A stretch of DNA of 64,000 bases, from NCBI GenBank assembly GCA_012728015.1, contig JAAYFY010000037.1, positions 62,001 through 126,000 on the forward strand, read 5' to 3'. The position numbers and the translations under genes are program-made. Of this stretch, positions 8,270-18,233 are shown one piece after another. Origin of the DNA: Clostridiaceae bacterium. GTDB taxonomy: Bacteria; Bacillota; Clostridia; DSM-8532. Under the pieces are notes generated by a model. The model was not told the DNA's origin. It saw only the letters and a program-made list of their open reading frames with translations, and searched no databases. How positions within the stretch are numbered: the stretch's first letter is position 1; each line of letters begins with the position of its first letter.

Positions 8270-9045
8270 TCCTGGTGAAAAAGAGGTTGTTTGAGAGCAG
8301 GGAAAAAGCCAGGCGCGCCATTATGGCCGGAATGGTTTTTGTGGACGGTGAGCGTGTCGACAAGGCCGGTTTCCTGTGCGATCCGGACTCATCAATAACA
8401 GTAAAGAATGATCCCGTTCCCTATGTGAGCAGGGGCGGGCTGAAGCTGGACAAAGCCCTCAGGGTTTTTAACATAAGCCTGGACGGCCTTGTCTGTGTGG
8501 ATGTGGGCGCGTCTACAGGCGGGTTTACCGATGTAATGCTTAAAAACGGAGCCAGGAAGGTATACGCCGTGGACGTAGGCTACGGGCAGCTTGCCTGGTC
8601 CCTTCGCAATGACCCGAGGGTTGTCTGCATGGAAAGGACCAATTTTCGTTATGTAAAACCCGAAGATATCGGTGAACCTGTGGATTTTGGAGCGGCAGAC
8701 GTTTCCTTCATCTCTTTGAGGCTTATTCTGCCTCCTCTTAAGGCCGTTCTGAAAGAGGGCGCCTGGACCGTTTGTCTCATCAAGCCCCAATTTGAGGCTG
8801 GCCGTGAGAAGGTGGGGAAGAAGGGCGTGGTCAGGGACCCTGCGGTCCATGAAGAGGTCATAGCCGGGATCATCGCTTCAGCCAGGTCTATGGGATTTAC
8901 GGCAGAAGACTTGTCCTGGTCCCCGGTCAAAGGTCCCGAAGGCAATATCGAATACCTGCTTTACCTGTCCAACAGTCAAACCCGCAATGAACCGGAGATC
9001 AACATCAAGGAAACCGTCGCCGCCGCGCATAAAGAACTGGACTGA
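8245..9045 (+). CDS. tlyA: TlyA-family 2'-O-ribose rRNA methyltransferase
   Basis: A 266-residue protein with an N-terminal S4 RNA-binding domain (KERLDLILVKKRLFESREKARRAI, residues 3-27) and a FtsJ/RrmJ-like methyltransferase domain with motif I VDVGASTGGFTDVML. TlyA proteins methylate 16S and/or 23S rRNA; older annotations call them hemolysins. The ATG overlaps the end of dxs by 25 nt behind a GGGGGG-rich site. dxs-tlyA order is standard in Firmicutes. Confidence 0.93.
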   Translation: MGKERLDLILVKKRLFESREKARRAIMAGMVFVDGERVDKAGFLCDPDSSITVKNDPVPYVSRGGLKLDKALRVFNISLDGLVCVDVGASTGGFTDVMLKNGARKVYAVDVGYGQLAWSLRNDPRVVCMERTNFRYVKPEDIGEPVDFGAADVSFISLRLILPPLKAVLKEGAWTVCLIKPQFEAGREKVGKKGVVRDPAVHEEVIAGIIASARSMGFTAEDLSWSPVKGPEGNIEYLLYLSNSQTRNEPEINIKETVAAAHKELD

Positions 9046-9568
9046 CATAAACACCTTACTGCTGTAATTATGTGTCATTGCGAACCGAGCAAATTCCTAT
9101 CTTGTCATTGCGGGCAAGTGACAACGAGCGCGGCAATCTCTATTACGTTTCGTGAGTTAATGCGTCTTGTAGCCGTGCTGTTCAGTCTCTCCTTCAGTCC
9201 TCGTCGCAGGAAGTTGTACATGCTCATGCTTGATCTCGCAGGGCCGCCGGCAACGTCGCGTCCTTGCGACTGCCGGCTAAAAACAACATCCGGTTGTTTT
9301 TCCCCGCTCGATTCTGCGCATTTCGCATACAACTTCAACTGCTCCTGCGGAGTCATTCGAGACAGAAACAGCACGTCTTTACATAAGTCTTTGCGTACCT
9401 TTTACATGCTATTGGTGTCATTGCGAGGAGCGAAGCGAGTTCAGCCGACCCTCATTCGAGTGGTTGATGCTTCGCAGCCGTGCAGCACAGCGGCCGGGCT
9501 TTACGGGATTCCTGCAAACACTTTGATTCCATATTTCCGCACAGTCTGCCGTCCCCTGCCTTAGATTA
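9046..9568 (+). repeat. Gene-free gap with degraded TCATTGCG-type repeat units
   Basis: No convincing gene lies here, between the convergent tlyA and ABC permease genes. TCATTGCG units occur at about 9075, 9104 and 9418, and the last continues into GAGGAGCGAAGCGAG. This is the edge sequence of a dispersed repeat family common in anaerobes. Between them are a GC-rich hairpin (GCCGGCA...TGCCGGC, about 9246-9277) and a small stem with A/T flanks (9279-9301). The block looks like an old, partly scrambled repeat insertion. The frame at 9070-9564 is Cys- and Arg-rich and repeat-derived, so I do not call it. Confidence 0.5.
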
Positions 9569-10780
9569 TCAGCTGCGGAACAGGTACTTCTCGTTCCTGA
9601 ACATGGAGGCGGCTGCCAAAAGGGACAAGGCCACATATACCAGCGAGGTTACCACCGCCAGGATGAGCCCGGTATAATTGGTCAGTCCGCCCAACACCAG
9701 CTTGAAGGCCGAGATGGTGTTAAGTACAGGGATCAGGTACATATACAGTTGGATATCGTTGGGCATGATCATCATGGTGGAATAGGCCGGGATGATCACC
9801 ACGAACATCAGAAGGGACAGGTAGGTCTGCCCTTCCTTAAAGGACCTGGCGTAGGTGCTGATGGCCAGCTGCAGTCCGGAAAAAGTCATTCCAAGAAGGA
9901 GGGTCACTATAACGCACAAGACCGCCGAGCCGTAGTCCAGGCTGAAACCGCCGATCTGCCCCATGCCCATGGTAATGGATCTGGGATTGATCAGGAAGGC
10001 AAGAAGTATCCCTGCCAGGGTCGAAATAACGCTGGCGAAGCTGAAAACATTGATTGTCAGGTATTTCCCGATAAGGATGGACATCCTGCTGGGACGGGTG
10101 GTCAGCAGCGGTTCAAAGGTCATGCGCTCCTTCTCTCCCGCGACAAGGTCTGTCGCTGCCGGTATTCCTCCCACTGCCACCAGCATGGCGATGATCATGG
10201 GAAGCAGCATCATCAGCATCATATTTCCATCCCCGGTTTTTGAAATATTCTCTGTTTCCACCACGACCGGGGTCAGTAGTTCCGGATTGATGCCCAAGGC
10301 TTCAAGGCGCTGTTCTGCGATTATACCATTCAGCTTGTTTATGGCCGATCTCAGGGCGCCTACCGCGCCGCCCGAACGGGACAGTGAATTGTCATAGTAG
10401 ATTTTCAGCGTAAATGGCTCGGAGTTTTCCAATTTATCCTCAAAATCCCTGTCCAGGGATACCACCAGCTTGGCCTTTTTGCTGTTGATGGCCTCCCAGG
10501 GATCTTCCACCGGATCAACAACTGTGATCTCATCATCCTGCGCTTCCAGGCTCTCTTTCAGAAAATTCTGGGCGGCAGGACTATAACTGTCCTCTGAAAG
10601 GGCCACCGTAATATTGGTTGTCATTTCCTCGCTCATCCTCGCCGTACCGCCTCCTACAAGGAGGAATATGACAGGCATAAGGAATATGGGGACAACAATG
10701 CTGGAAAACAGCGTTTTGCGGTCGCGCACGATATCCTTCAGTTCCTTTTTAAAAACAGTCATGATATGCTTCCATTTCAT
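9569..10780 (-). CDS. ABC-2 type exporter permease, NatB-like
   Basis: A 403-residue membrane protein with the NatB layout: a cytoplasmic N-terminus (FKKELKDIVRDRKTLFSSIVVP), one span, a large extracytoplasmic domain (about residues 50-175), then five or six spans with the GGIPAATDLVAGEKERMTFE loop typical of Na+ exporter permeases. It should pair with the ATPase just upstream; the two genes overlap at ATGA (10777-10780). Family members export sodium or other small molecules, but the substrate here is not shown by sequence. Confidence 0.87.
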   Translation of the reverse strand: MKWKHIMTVFKKELKDIVRDRKTLFSSIVVPIFLMPVIFLLVGGGTARMSEEMTTNITVALSEDSYSPAAQNFLKESLEAQDDEITVVDPVEDPWEAINSKKAKLVVSLDRDFEDKLENSEPFTLKIYYDNSLSRSGGAVGALRSAINKLNGIIAEQRLEALGINPELLTPVVVETENISKTGDGNMMLMMLLPMIIAMLVAVGGIPAATDLVAGEKERMTFEPLLTTRPSRMSILIGKYLTINVFSFASVISTLAGILLAFLINPRSITMGMGQIGGFSLDYGSAVLCVIVTLLLGMTFSGLQLAISTYARSFKEGQTYLSLLMFVVIIPAYSTMMIMPNDIQLYMYLIPVLNTISAFKLVLGGLTNYTGLILAVVTSLVYVALSLLAAASMFRNEKYLFRS

Positions 10781-11502
10781 CTGCCATCACCTGCCAACCT
10801 TACAAACAACTCTTCCAGGCTTTGAGTTCGGTACTTCTGAAAAAGCTGGTTTGTTGTACCTGTATCCGCCAGGACGCCCTTATGGATTACGGCAATCCTG
10901 TCACAGAGCTTTTCAACTTCACTCATGGTATGGCTGGAAAAGAGTATGGTTTTTCCTTCTTCCTTCTGATTCATCAGGAAGGTCTGGACTTCCCGCATAG
11001 CCCCCACGTCCAGGCCTGAGGTGGGTTCATCCAGGAGGAGCACATCGGGGTTGTGGACGATAGCCCTGGCAAAAGAGGCTTTCTGGCGCATACCCTTGGA
11101 CAGTTTCCCTGCCCTTTTGTTCAGAAAGTCATTCATCCCGAATGCGTCCGCAAGCTTCTGGATGCGTTTTTTTATCTCCTTGACAGGCATATCGTTCAGT
11201 TCCCCAAAGTACTGTATGTTTTCATAAACGGTGAGCCGGTCGTACAGGCCGCTTTCACCGCCGAAGAGGATGCCTACCCTGCCTCTTACCTCTTCCGGTG
11301 ATTCAATTATATCGATCCCTGCAAGCCGGGCTGTTCCCGAAGTAGGTTTGAGCATGGTTGCAAGCATCCTCAGGGTAGTGGTCTTGCCGGCGCCGTTCTC
11401 TCCAAGAAGGCCGAATATCTCCCCTTTCCGGACCGTGAAGGACAGATTATTGACGGCTGTGACATTCCCGAACTTCTTAGTAAGCCCGATCAGTTCAATC
11501 AT
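10777..11502 (-). CDS. ABC transporter ATP-binding protein, NatA-like
   Basis: A 241-residue ABC ATPase: Walker A GENGAGKTT (about residues 34-42), signature LSKGMRQK, Walker B VLLLDEPTSGLD, and H-switch SSHTMSE. It energises the NatB-like permease. ATG 11502 lies behind GGGAGGAG at optimal spacing; an upstream in-frame start at 11523 would skip this site. Confidence 0.92.
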   Translation of the reverse strand: MIELIGLTKKFGNVTAVNNLSFTVRKGEIFGLLGENGAGKTTTLRMLATMLKPTSGTARLAGIDIIESPEEVRGRVGILFGGESGLYDRLTVYENIQYFGELNDMPVKEIKKRIQKLADAFGMNDFLNKRAGKLSKGMRQKASFARAIVHNPDVLLLDEPTSGLDVGAMREVQTFLMNQKEEGKTILFSSHTMSEVEKLCDRIAVIHKGVLADTGTTNQLFQKYRTQSLEELFVRLAGDGR

Positions 11503-11538
11503 GGTTCTCCTCCCGTGCAGCAAGAACGTCTGTCATCT

Positions 11539-11568
11539 ATAATACAACAATTATTACTGGAAAAACAA
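11539..11568 (-). promoter_or_regulatory. Possible sigma-A promoter of the NatAB-like operon
   Basis: On the minus strand, TTGTTT (11568-11563), 18 nt, TATTAT (11544-11539), about 35 nt before the ATPase start. Confidence 0.45.
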
Positions 11569-11693
11569 ACCTATTTCCTGTCTTTATTATCCAGCGGCGG
11601 CGCATAAAAAAAGCCGTATGATCGGCACTTCAAGCACGTTATGCTCATCCCGCCACAGTTGGCTGTTGGATTGGCGGGCTTGTTTTACCAAAA

Positions 11694-12302
11694 CTAATAT
11701 TTGTCCGGCATGTTTTTTTTCAGGTCTTCGATAGTTTCGTATTTTTTCAGGGACTTTACAATAATTCTGCTGGGGTTTATGTAGATAACGGGATCATCAA
11801 ATTCACCGGCATTTGTGTTGACTTCCAGGTCTGACGCCTCCTTTTCGAAATCAAAAGGAGGGCTGTATTCATCGATACCCTTGCTGGCATCAAGGCGCAC
11901 CCATTTATGGATTTCCTCGATGTAAACCGCGTTGTACCCATGAACCACCAGGCGGCCGTCAGGGTCATCCTTATCCTTTCTGACCTGGTAGCACAGCCCG
12001 CAGGGAATCCCCGCGGCACGCATGAGTGCAGCAAGCAGGTGAGCCTGTGCGTAGCATATGCCGTGTCCTTTTTCCAGTACTTCGGATGCCTTAATTGTGA
12101 TACTTGTTGCGTTGATCTGAAAAGAATGAAATATGTGATCCCTTACAAATTCGTAAATTGCCTGCGCCCTGGAAATATTGTCCCGGAGTCCTTCTGTGAT
12201 TTGCTCGGCTGTTTCCTCAATAAGCGTGTCATCATGATCGATAATGTCGTCGCATCTTAAATAATCGTCCAGATCCTGCCTTTCAGGCAATGGGTCGGGC
12301 AT
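11694..12302 (-). CDS. Transglutaminase-like cysteine protease-fold protein
   Basis: A 202-residue soluble protein with the transglutaminase-core triad: Cys83 in GHGICYAQA, His121 in VVHGYNAVY and Asp138 in VRLDASKG. Bacterial members are proteases or peptide-processing enzymes and most lack true cross-linking activity. No signal peptide is seen, so it is probably cytoplasmic. I chose ATG 12302 because AAGGAG lies 9 nt upstream; the frame extends to 12407 without support. It is monocistronic. Confidence 0.82.
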   Translation of the reverse strand: MPDPLPERQDLDDYLRCDDIIDHDDTLIEETAEQITEGLRDNISRAQAIYEFVRDHIFHSFQINATSITIKASEVLEKGHGICYAQAHLLAALMRAAGIPCGLCYQVRKDKDDPDGRLVVHGYNAVYIEEIHKWVRLDASKGIDEYSPPFDFEKEASDLEVNTNAGEFDDPVIYINPSRIIVKSLKKYETIEDLKKNMPDKY

Positions 12303-12428
12303 CTTTTCCATCTCCTTGAATAATAAGAATCGGAGGTAAAGCCATCGCGCCGCGCTGACTTGTCCTTCCTTAAATAGTATGCTACCAAACTTCCGGGTAT
12401 GTTGCAAGCGATTATGGGATAACAGGCT

Positions 12429-12457
12429 TTCCCATCAGGAAAATTAAGTGTTATAAT
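12429..12457 (+). promoter_or_regulatory. Possible sigma-A promoter of the CPBP protease gene
   Basis: TTCCCA (12429-12434), 17 nt, perfect TATAAT (12452-12457), 36 nt before the ATG at 12493. Confidence 0.5.
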
Positions 12458-12492
12458 GATTGGTAAATGGTTAACAGGTGTGAGGTAACAGA

Positions 12493-13533
12493 ATGGAAAG
12501 GGAAGAGATGGAAGGACTTGAACAAAAACTGCCCGATACCAGGGATTCCGGGCTTATGTATACCATAGCCGCAATCCTGTTTGTCTTTGTCGGCAGCCGC
12601 CTTGCCAGGCTGGGCATGCCAACGGGCCTGTATATCATCGTGTCCGAGGTCCTGATAATCGCGCTTCCCCCCATTGTGCTGGCGAGGATGAAGCGTCTTA
12701 GCATAGTCCCCACCTTTTGCCTCAAAAAGCCCAGGGCTGTCGAGATTCTCCTTACAGTCATGATCAGCCCGGTGATGATCATTGCGGGTGCCTGCGCGGG
12801 CTTAATTGCCCTTATCACCATAAAGAATACCTTTGGATCGCTTCAGCTTAACACCGGGGTAACATCGGTAATGAGCGGCGGAGGCGTTCTATGGTCGTTG
12901 TTCCTCATAGCTGTTGTTCCGGCGGTTTGTGAGGAACTGCTTTTCCGGGGATTGATCCAGAGAGGCCTTGAGAGGATGGGAGCCGGGTGGTCCATCTTTC
13001 TGAGCGGTCTTCTCTTTGGCCTGTTCCATTTCGATTTTCAGAGGTTTGCCGCCCAGACGCTCATCGGCGTTATCGCCGCTTACCTGGTTTACCGTACCGG
13101 TTCAATCATCAACGGCATGATACTTCACTTCCTTAACAACGGCCTGATCACCCTGCTGGTGCATTCGAGCACGTCCGGCATTCAACAACCGAATCCTATG
13201 CCCCAGCCGTCGGTTGATCCGTTCTCAAGCCCTGAATTTTTGAAGCTGGCAGAGCGGTACGGCATGTCGCTGTCAGAGCTCCTGAACAGCATGATTATAC
13301 CGATTGCCATAATCTTTGTTGTATGCCTGGTGGTCATATTTGGCCTCCTTCTTGTGGTACGTTCGGTCACCAGGAATAGGGTGGAACTGCCAGTGCGGGA
13401 TGAGAAGGCTGGCAGAGGACTGCTTCTGGGCATTCCCGGCGTGGCTTTGGTCTTGATGGTGTACACGGCTATAGGACTTGAGTTGCTTAAGAACCCGGCA
13501 GGACCCCAAATCCTCCGCTTTCTGGGATTGTGA
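12493..13533 (+). CDS. CPBP-family intramembrane glutamic endopeptidase
   Basis: A 346-residue polytopic membrane protein carrying the Abi/CPBP (Rce1-like) motifs: EELLFRG (Glu147-Glu148), FGLFHFD (His179) and ILHFLNN (His212, Asn216). Rce1-type enzymes cleave within the membrane using a glutamate and histidines. Extra hydrophobic segments follow the core, after a Pro-rich loop around residue 230. Roles of bacterial members range from peptide maturation and immunity to release of anti-sigma factors; none can be assigned here. Start supported by GAGGTAACAG upstream. Confidence 0.88.
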   Translation: MEREEMEGLEQKLPDTRDSGLMYTIAAILFVFVGSRLARLGMPTGLYIIVSEVLIIALPPIVLARMKRLSIVPTFCLKKPRAVEILLTVMISPVMIIAGACAGLIALITIKNTFGSLQLNTGVTSVMSGGGVLWSLFLIAVVPAVCEELLFRGLIQRGLERMGAGWSIFLSGLLFGLFHFDFQRFAAQTLIGVIAAYLVYRTGSIINGMILHFLNNGLITLLVHSSTSGIQQPNPMPQPSVDPFSSPEFLKLAERYGMSLSELLNSMIIPIAIIFVVCLVVIFGLLLVVRSVTRNRVELPVRDEKAGRGLLLGIPGVALVLMVYTAIGLELLKNPAGPQILRFLGL

Positions 13534-13912
13534 CAGGAATTCCCGGGTTTACGGAAGGAGACGGGTTTAACCTGGCTGATCAGCGGCAATAATAGATGCA
13601 ATCGGAATTGAGGGCGAAATAAGCCGATGTTCTTTCTTCTGAGTTCATATACCACCGGGTTTTCTTCACAGGTGTCCGCCAACCTTCTGGAACTGGCTGT
13701 AAAAATCAAGGTATGGAGGCTCTGTAACCTGCGGTGATAAAGGGTTTCCATAGACGGCGCAAGCTTGGAGCTTTCCTGCGGAACGTTCGCCGGGGGCAGG
13801 CATGGGCTAAAGAAGTAATAGAAGAAAACCCGTATTATATGGTATAATATCATGAAAACTTATTCACAAGGCTTTGGCCATATACTCGGAACGGAGGGAA
13901 GATAACGGATTA
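13534..13912 (+). other. 379-nt gap without an evident gene
   Basis: No convincing frame or known RNA was recognised. A GGCG...CGCC inverted repeat spans about 13757-13792, and a TATAAT stands at about 13843 without a good -35. It probably holds the promoter of the rsfS-leuS cluster. Confidence 0.4.
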
Positions 13913-14275
13913 ATGGATAGTGAGACTATTATTAAACTGGTGATTGAGGCATTGCATGAGAAGAAGGCCCAGGATGTGAAGGCCATTGACATCAGCGAAC
14001 TGACTACTATAGCGGAGTATTTCATCGTTTGCAGCGGTACATCCACTACACATATCAAGACGCTTGCTGACCATGTAGAGGATAAACTGGGTGAAAGGAA
14101 CGCGCGATGCCTGCGCCGGGAGGGCTATAACAGCGCCCGCTGGATTCTGATGGACTACGGCGATATCGTAGTTCACATCTTTCTTGAAGAAGACAGGGAA
14201 TTCTACGGACTTGAGCGGCTCTGGCAGGATGGAAGGCCCGTTCCCCTGGATGAAATCCAGGAGGCCAAGGCCTGA
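13913..14275 (+). CDS. rsfS: Ribosomal silencing factor RsfS
   Basis: A 120-residue protein with the RsfS/YbeB signature: KKAQDVKAIDISELTTIAEYFIVCSGTS and GYNSARWILMDYGDIVVHIF. RsfS binds ribosomal protein L14 and blocks subunit joining under starvation. ATG 13913 gives the usual N-terminus but lies about 14 nt from GGAGGG (13893-13898); an in-frame TTG at 13874 precedes that site and is less likely. Confidence 0.92.
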   Translation: MDSETIIKLVIEALHEKKAQDVKAIDISELTTIAEYFIVCSGTSTTHIKTLADHVEDKLGERNARCLRREGYNSARWILMDYGDIVVHIFLEEDREFYGLERLWQDGRPVPLDEIQEAKA

Positions 14276-14372
14276 AAAAGCCAGAACCCTTATATCATTA
14301 TCAGCGGGAGCCCCGCGATTCAGAAGGAATCCCGGAGAGCAATGAAAATTTTAAGCTTGGGAGGCTTATTCA

Positions 14373-16814
14373 ATGGCATACTCAGTAGACATAGATAGAA
14401 AATGGCAGAAAAAATGGGAAGAAACACGCATTTACCGCTTTGATAAGAAAAATCTTGAAAAGAAGCTATACTGTCTCGAGATGTTTTCCTATCCCTCGGG
14501 TGCCAAGCTCCATGCCGGTCATTGGTACAATTTCGGCCTTACCGATTCGTGGGCCCGGATTAAGCGGATGCAGGGGTATAACGTATTCCATCCCCAAGGC
14601 TTCGATGCTTTCGGGCTTCCGGCTGAAAACTATGCCATTAAGACCGGTATACACCCGAAAGATTCCACCCTGAAGAACATAGCCACCATGGAAGAACAGC
14701 TAAGACAGATGGGCGCTACCTTCGACTGGGATTATGAAGTAGTCACCTGTCTGCCCGAGTACTATAGATGGACACAGTGGATTTTCCTCCAGCTTTATAA
14801 GCATGGCCTGGCATACAGGAAGAACGCGCCTGTGAACTGGTGCCCGAGCTGCAAGACCGTCCTGGCAAACGAGCAGGTTGTGGATGGCTGCTGCGAGCGC
14901 TGCAGTTCCGAAGTAACCAGGAAGAACCTGACCCAATGGTTTTTCAGAATCACGAAATATGCCCAGGAACTTTTAGACTGCCTGCCGGACCTGGACTGGC
15001 CCGAGAAGACGAAAAAGATCCAGACCAACTGGATCGGACGATCCGAGGGCGCCGAGATTGAGTTTAAGGTAGCTGGCAGCGACCTGTCCTTCAGGGTGTT
15101 TACCACCAGGGCCGACACCCTTTATGGCGTGACCTATGTGGTCCTGGCCCCCGAACACGAGCTTGTGGACAAAATAACCACCGAAGACTGCCGCCAGGCC
15201 GTTGAGGAGTACAAAAAGGCTGTAGCGAAGGTTTCGGAGATCGACCGTATGTCCACGGTGAGGGAGAAGACCGGGGTTTTCACCGGGGCTTACGCTGTCC
15301 ATCCCCTCACCGGGGAAAAGGTACAGATCTGGATTGCTGATTATGTCCTTGCCGGGTACGGTACAGGCTGTGTTATGGCAGTACCGGCCCATGACGAGCG
15401 GGATTATGAGTTTGCTCAGAAATACAGCCTGGAGATCAGGCGTGTCATAAAGGGAGCGGAGGGTGTTGACGATGCCCTTCCTTTCGTTGAAGACGGTTTC
15501 CTTACCGGGAGTATGGAATTTGACGGTCTTTCTTCCGAGGAAGCCAGGGCTGCCATCGTAAAGAATCTGGAGAGTGTCAACGCGGGCGAGCCGAAGGTTA
15601 CATACCGGCTCCGTGACTGGCTGGTTTCCAGGCAGCGTTACTGGGGAACGCCAATTCCCATTATCTATTGCGATAAATGCGGCACAGTGCCTGTTCCCGA
15701 GGACCAGCTTCCGGTAGAGCTTCCCTACAATGTGGTTTTCACACCCGACGGGGAATCCCCGCTTGCCAAGTGCGAGGAATTCATCAATACTACATGCCCG
15801 GACTGCGGCGGTCCCGCAAAAAGGGATTCGGATACCCTTGACACCTTTGTATGCTCATCCTGGTACTTCTTGAGGTATCCGGACAACAAAAACGACAGGG
15901 AACCCTTCAACCGCGAACTGATTAACAAAATGCTGCCCGTGGACAAGTACGTGGGCGGAGCCGAGCATGCCGCCATGCACCTGTTGTACGCGCGGTTCTT
16001 TACCAAGGCGCTCAGGGACATGGGCTGCCTGGACTTTGACGAACCCTTCCTGTCCCTGGTCCACCAGGGAGTAATACTGGGCGCTGATGGGCAGAAGATG
16101 TCCAAGTCCAGGGGCAACACTGTCTCACCCGACGAATACATTGAAAGGTACGGCTCGGACGTGTTCCGCATGTACCTGGCCTTCGGATTCAACTATGTGG
16201 AAGGCGGACCATGGAGTGATGAAGGGATCAAGGCCATGGACCGGTTTGTCGCCAGGGTCGAGAGGCTGGTCACCAATTTCGCCCGGGAAAAGGGAACCCC
16301 GGGAAGCGACCGGTTCGGCCCGGATGAGAAGGAACTTAATTATGTCAGGCATTATGCCATCAAGTGCGCCACAGAAGACACCGAGGTCTTCCAGTTCAAT
16401 ACGGCCATAGCACGCATAATGGAGCTGATCAATGCCCTCTATAAATACGGCGCGCTGGAAAACCGGAACATGAAGCTGATGGAAGACGCGCTAAAGGACG
16501 CCATCCTGCTGATATCCCCGTTCGCTCCGCATTTTGCCGAAGAGATGTGGCAGACCCTGGGATACGACTATTCAATATTCAATCAGTCCTGGCCGATCCA
16601 TGACGAAAAGGCCCTGGTCCGGGATGAGATAGAGATGGCTGTCCAGATAAACGGCCAGGTGAAATTCAGGATCAATGTACCCCGGGATGCCGACGACAAG
16701 CAGGTTGAGGAGGCCGCGCTGGCCGATGAAAGGGCCCCGGGATATATTGGCGGAAGGAGCATAGTGAAGGTAATCGTGGTTAAGGGCAGGCTCATCAATA
16801 TCGTGGTTAAATAG
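14373..16814 (+). CDS. leuS: Leucyl-tRNA synthetase
   Basis: An 813-residue class I synthetase. The HIGH-type motif is [12 protein letters not shown], the KMSKS loop is QKMSKSRGN, and the Zn-ribbon ([12 protein letters not shown]...CERC) and CP1 editing domain are present. It charges tRNA-Leu and edits mischarged products. No T-box motif was found in the 97-nt leader. A GGAG site precedes ATG 14373. Confidence 0.97.
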   Translation: MAYSVDIDRKWQKKWEETRIYRFDKKNLEKKLYCLEMFSYPSGAKLHAGHWYNFGLTDSWARIKRMQGYNVFHPQGFDAFGLPAENYAIKTGIHPKDSTLKNIATMEEQLRQMGATFDWDYEVVTCLPEYYRWTQWIFLQLYKHGLAYRKNAPVNWCPSCKTVLANEQVVDGCCERCSSEVTRKNLTQWFFRITKYAQELLDCLPDLDWPEKTKKIQTNWIGRSEGAEIEFKVAGSDLSFRVFTTRADTLYGVTYVVLAPEHELVDKITTEDCRQAVEEYKKAVAKVSEIDRMSTVREKTGVFTGAYAVHPLTGEKVQIWIADYVLAGYGTGCVMAVPAHDERDYEFAQKYSLEIRRVIKGAEGVDDALPFVEDGFLTGSMEFDGLSSEEARAAIVKNLESVNAGEPKVTYRLRDWLVSRQRYWGTPIPIIYCDKCGTVPVPEDQLPVELPYNVVFTPDGESPLAKCEEFINTTCPDCGGPAKRDSDTLDTFVCSSWYFLRYPDNKNDREPFNRELINKMLPVDKYVGGAEHAAMHLLYARFFTKALRDMGCLDFDEPFLSLVHQGVILGADGQKMSKSRGNTVSPDEYIERYGSDVFRMYLAFGFNYVEGGPWSDEGIKAMDRFVARVERLVTNFAREKGTPGSDRFGPDEKELNYVRHYAIKCATEDTEVFQFNTAIARIMELINALYKYGALENRNMKLMEDALKDAILLISPFAPHFAEEMWQTLGYDYSIFNQSWPIHDEKALVRDEIEMAVQINGQVKFRINVPRDADDKQVEEAALADERAPGYIGGRSIVKVIVVKGRLINIVVK

Positions 16815-16874
16815 TGCTGCCAATCATAAAAATATCTTCTGACGGAGTTTGCAAGAACCTGATCCGCCCTGCCG

Positions 16875-16905
16875 TTGATGCCGGGCGGATTTGCGTAACA
16901 TGCCG
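16875..16905 (+). terminator. Weak hairpin downstream of leuS
   Basis: GATCCGCCC and GGGCGGATT form an inverted repeat around a 13-nt loop, within about 16858-16892. It is followed by only a few T residues, so termination is likely partial. Confidence 0.3.
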
Positions 16906-16919
16906 GTATATAAATAAAA

Positions 16920-17351
16920 ATGCGTGGTGATAGTTTGCTTAATGAAAACACCGATGAGATAAGGTTGCTGCAGCCTGCCGTGCTGGCTTTCGTCGGGGAT
17001 GCCGTATTCAATCTTTTTGTCAGGGAAAGGCTTGTGAGAAATAAACGCGCATCCTCCCACAGGCTCCATATTGACGCCACTATGTATGTCAAGGCGGCCT
17101 CCCAGTCCAGGATAGCCAGGGAGATCCAGAAGGATTTCAACGAGGATGAGGCCTTTATCTTCAGGAGGGGACGGAACGCAAAATCCACAACCGTCCCCAA
17201 GAATGCCGATTTGCACGACTATCATTACGCCACCGGTCTTGAAGCTGTTATGGGCTACCTATACCTGACCAACCAGAGGGAAAGGCTGGAAAGTATTCTG
17301 GAACGTGCGGCTTCCATCATAGAAAGCGGTGAAACGGAGAATCATCCATGA
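16920..17351 (+). CDS. mrnC: Mini-ribonuclease III
   Basis: A 143-residue RNase III catalytic domain without the dsRNA-binding domain. The catalytic segment AFVGDAVFNLFVRERL is near residue 22; a KAASQSRIA segment and the YHYATGLEAVMGYLYL C-terminus match Mini-III. It matures 23S rRNA ends as a dimer. The stop overlaps the following SpoU methylase start by 4 nt (ATGA), a pairing widely conserved in Firmicutes. Confidence 0.92.
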   Translation: MRGDSLLNENTDEIRLLQPAVLAFVGDAVFNLFVRERLVRNKRASSHRLHIDATMYVKAASQSRIAREIQKDFNEDEAFIFRRGRNAKSTTVPKNADLHDYHYATGLEAVMGYLYLTNQRERLESILERAASIIESGETENHP

Positions 17352-18211
17352 GTAAAAGGAAAAAGAAACCCGACAAAGGGCCTGCCCCGAAGAATGCGCA
17401 GGCTTTCGCCAAAAGACCGTACCCTACCAGGGATTCGTATCGAGTTGCGGCGGAGGAAGCCGGCCAGGACAGGGAGGACAGGATTGAAGGGAAAAACCCC
17501 GCTCTGGAGGCTTTAAGATCGGGCCGCCCAGTCAACAAGGTCTTTATCGAAAAAGACAACCCGGACCCTATCCTTGCCCGGATCGCGTCCTTAGCCAGGG
17601 GAAAAGACATTCCCGTTCAGTATGTGGATAGAAAGAAGCTGGACATGATGTCTTCTGCCAGGATCCATCAGGGAGTTATCCTTGACGCTGCAATCAAGGA
17701 ATATGTCCTGGTCGATGATATCCTAAAAATCGCATCCGAGCGCGGGGAAGACCCGTTCATCGTCATATTGGACGGCATCACCGACACGAATAATTTCGGT
17801 TCCATCATAAGAAGCGCAGAGTGCGCCGGGGCCCATGGCATCATCATCCCGAAACGGCGCTCGGCGACCCTTAACGCCACGGTGGCGAAAGTTGCCGCCG
17901 GCGCGCAGGAATTTATGGCCATCGCCAGGGTGACAAACCTTGCCCAGGTTGTCCGCGAGCTGAAGAAGAAGGGCATATGGATAGCCGGAGCCGACCCCGA
18001 CGGGGAAAAGGCCTATTATGAAGCCGGGCTGAAAGGCTCCATAGGCCTTGTCATCGGAAGCGAAGGGGAGGGAATCAGCCGGGTCATCAGGGAGGAATGC
18101 GACTTTTTGGTGAAGATCCCCATGAAGGGAAACATATCATCCCTGAACGCCGGTGTCGCGGCAGCCCTGATCATGTTTGAAATATCAAGGCACAGGGATG
18201 CTCACGGCTGA
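17348..18211 (+). CDS. rlmB: TrmH-family 23S rRNA 2'-O-methyltransferase (RlmB-like)
   Basis: A 287-residue SPOUT enzyme. A basic N-terminal tail (residues 1-45) precedes a substrate-binding domain starting at GKNPALEALRSGRPVNKV. The knotted catalytic domain has DGITDTNNFGSIIRSAECAG, VIGSEGEGISR and IPMKGNISSLNAGVAAAL. RlmB methylates G2251 (E. coli numbering) in 23S rRNA. It overlaps mrnC by 4 nt. Confidence 0.93.
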   Translation: MSKRKKKPDKGPAPKNAQAFAKRPYPTRDSYRVAAEEAGQDREDRIEGKNPALEALRSGRPVNKVFIEKDNPDPILARIASLARGKDIPVQYVDRKKLDMMSSARIHQGVILDAAIKEYVLVDDILKIASERGEDPFIVILDGITDTNNFGSIIRSAECAGAHGIIIPKRRSATLNATVAKVAAGAQEFMAIARVTNLAQVVRELKKKGIWIAGADPDGEKAYYEAGLKGSIGLVIGSEGEGISRVIREECDFLVKIPMKGNISSLNAGVAAALIMFEISRHRDAHG

Positions 18212-18233
18212 TTCATCCTTAGGCCGCCATGTT

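Noticed and set aside
9070-9564. A 164-residue frame rich in Cys and Arg
   Set aside because: It consists of repeat-derived sequence, has no family features and overlaps hairpins.
14276-14372. T-box leader before leuS
   Set aside because: The 97-nt gap is too short and lacks the conserved T-box sequence and terminator.
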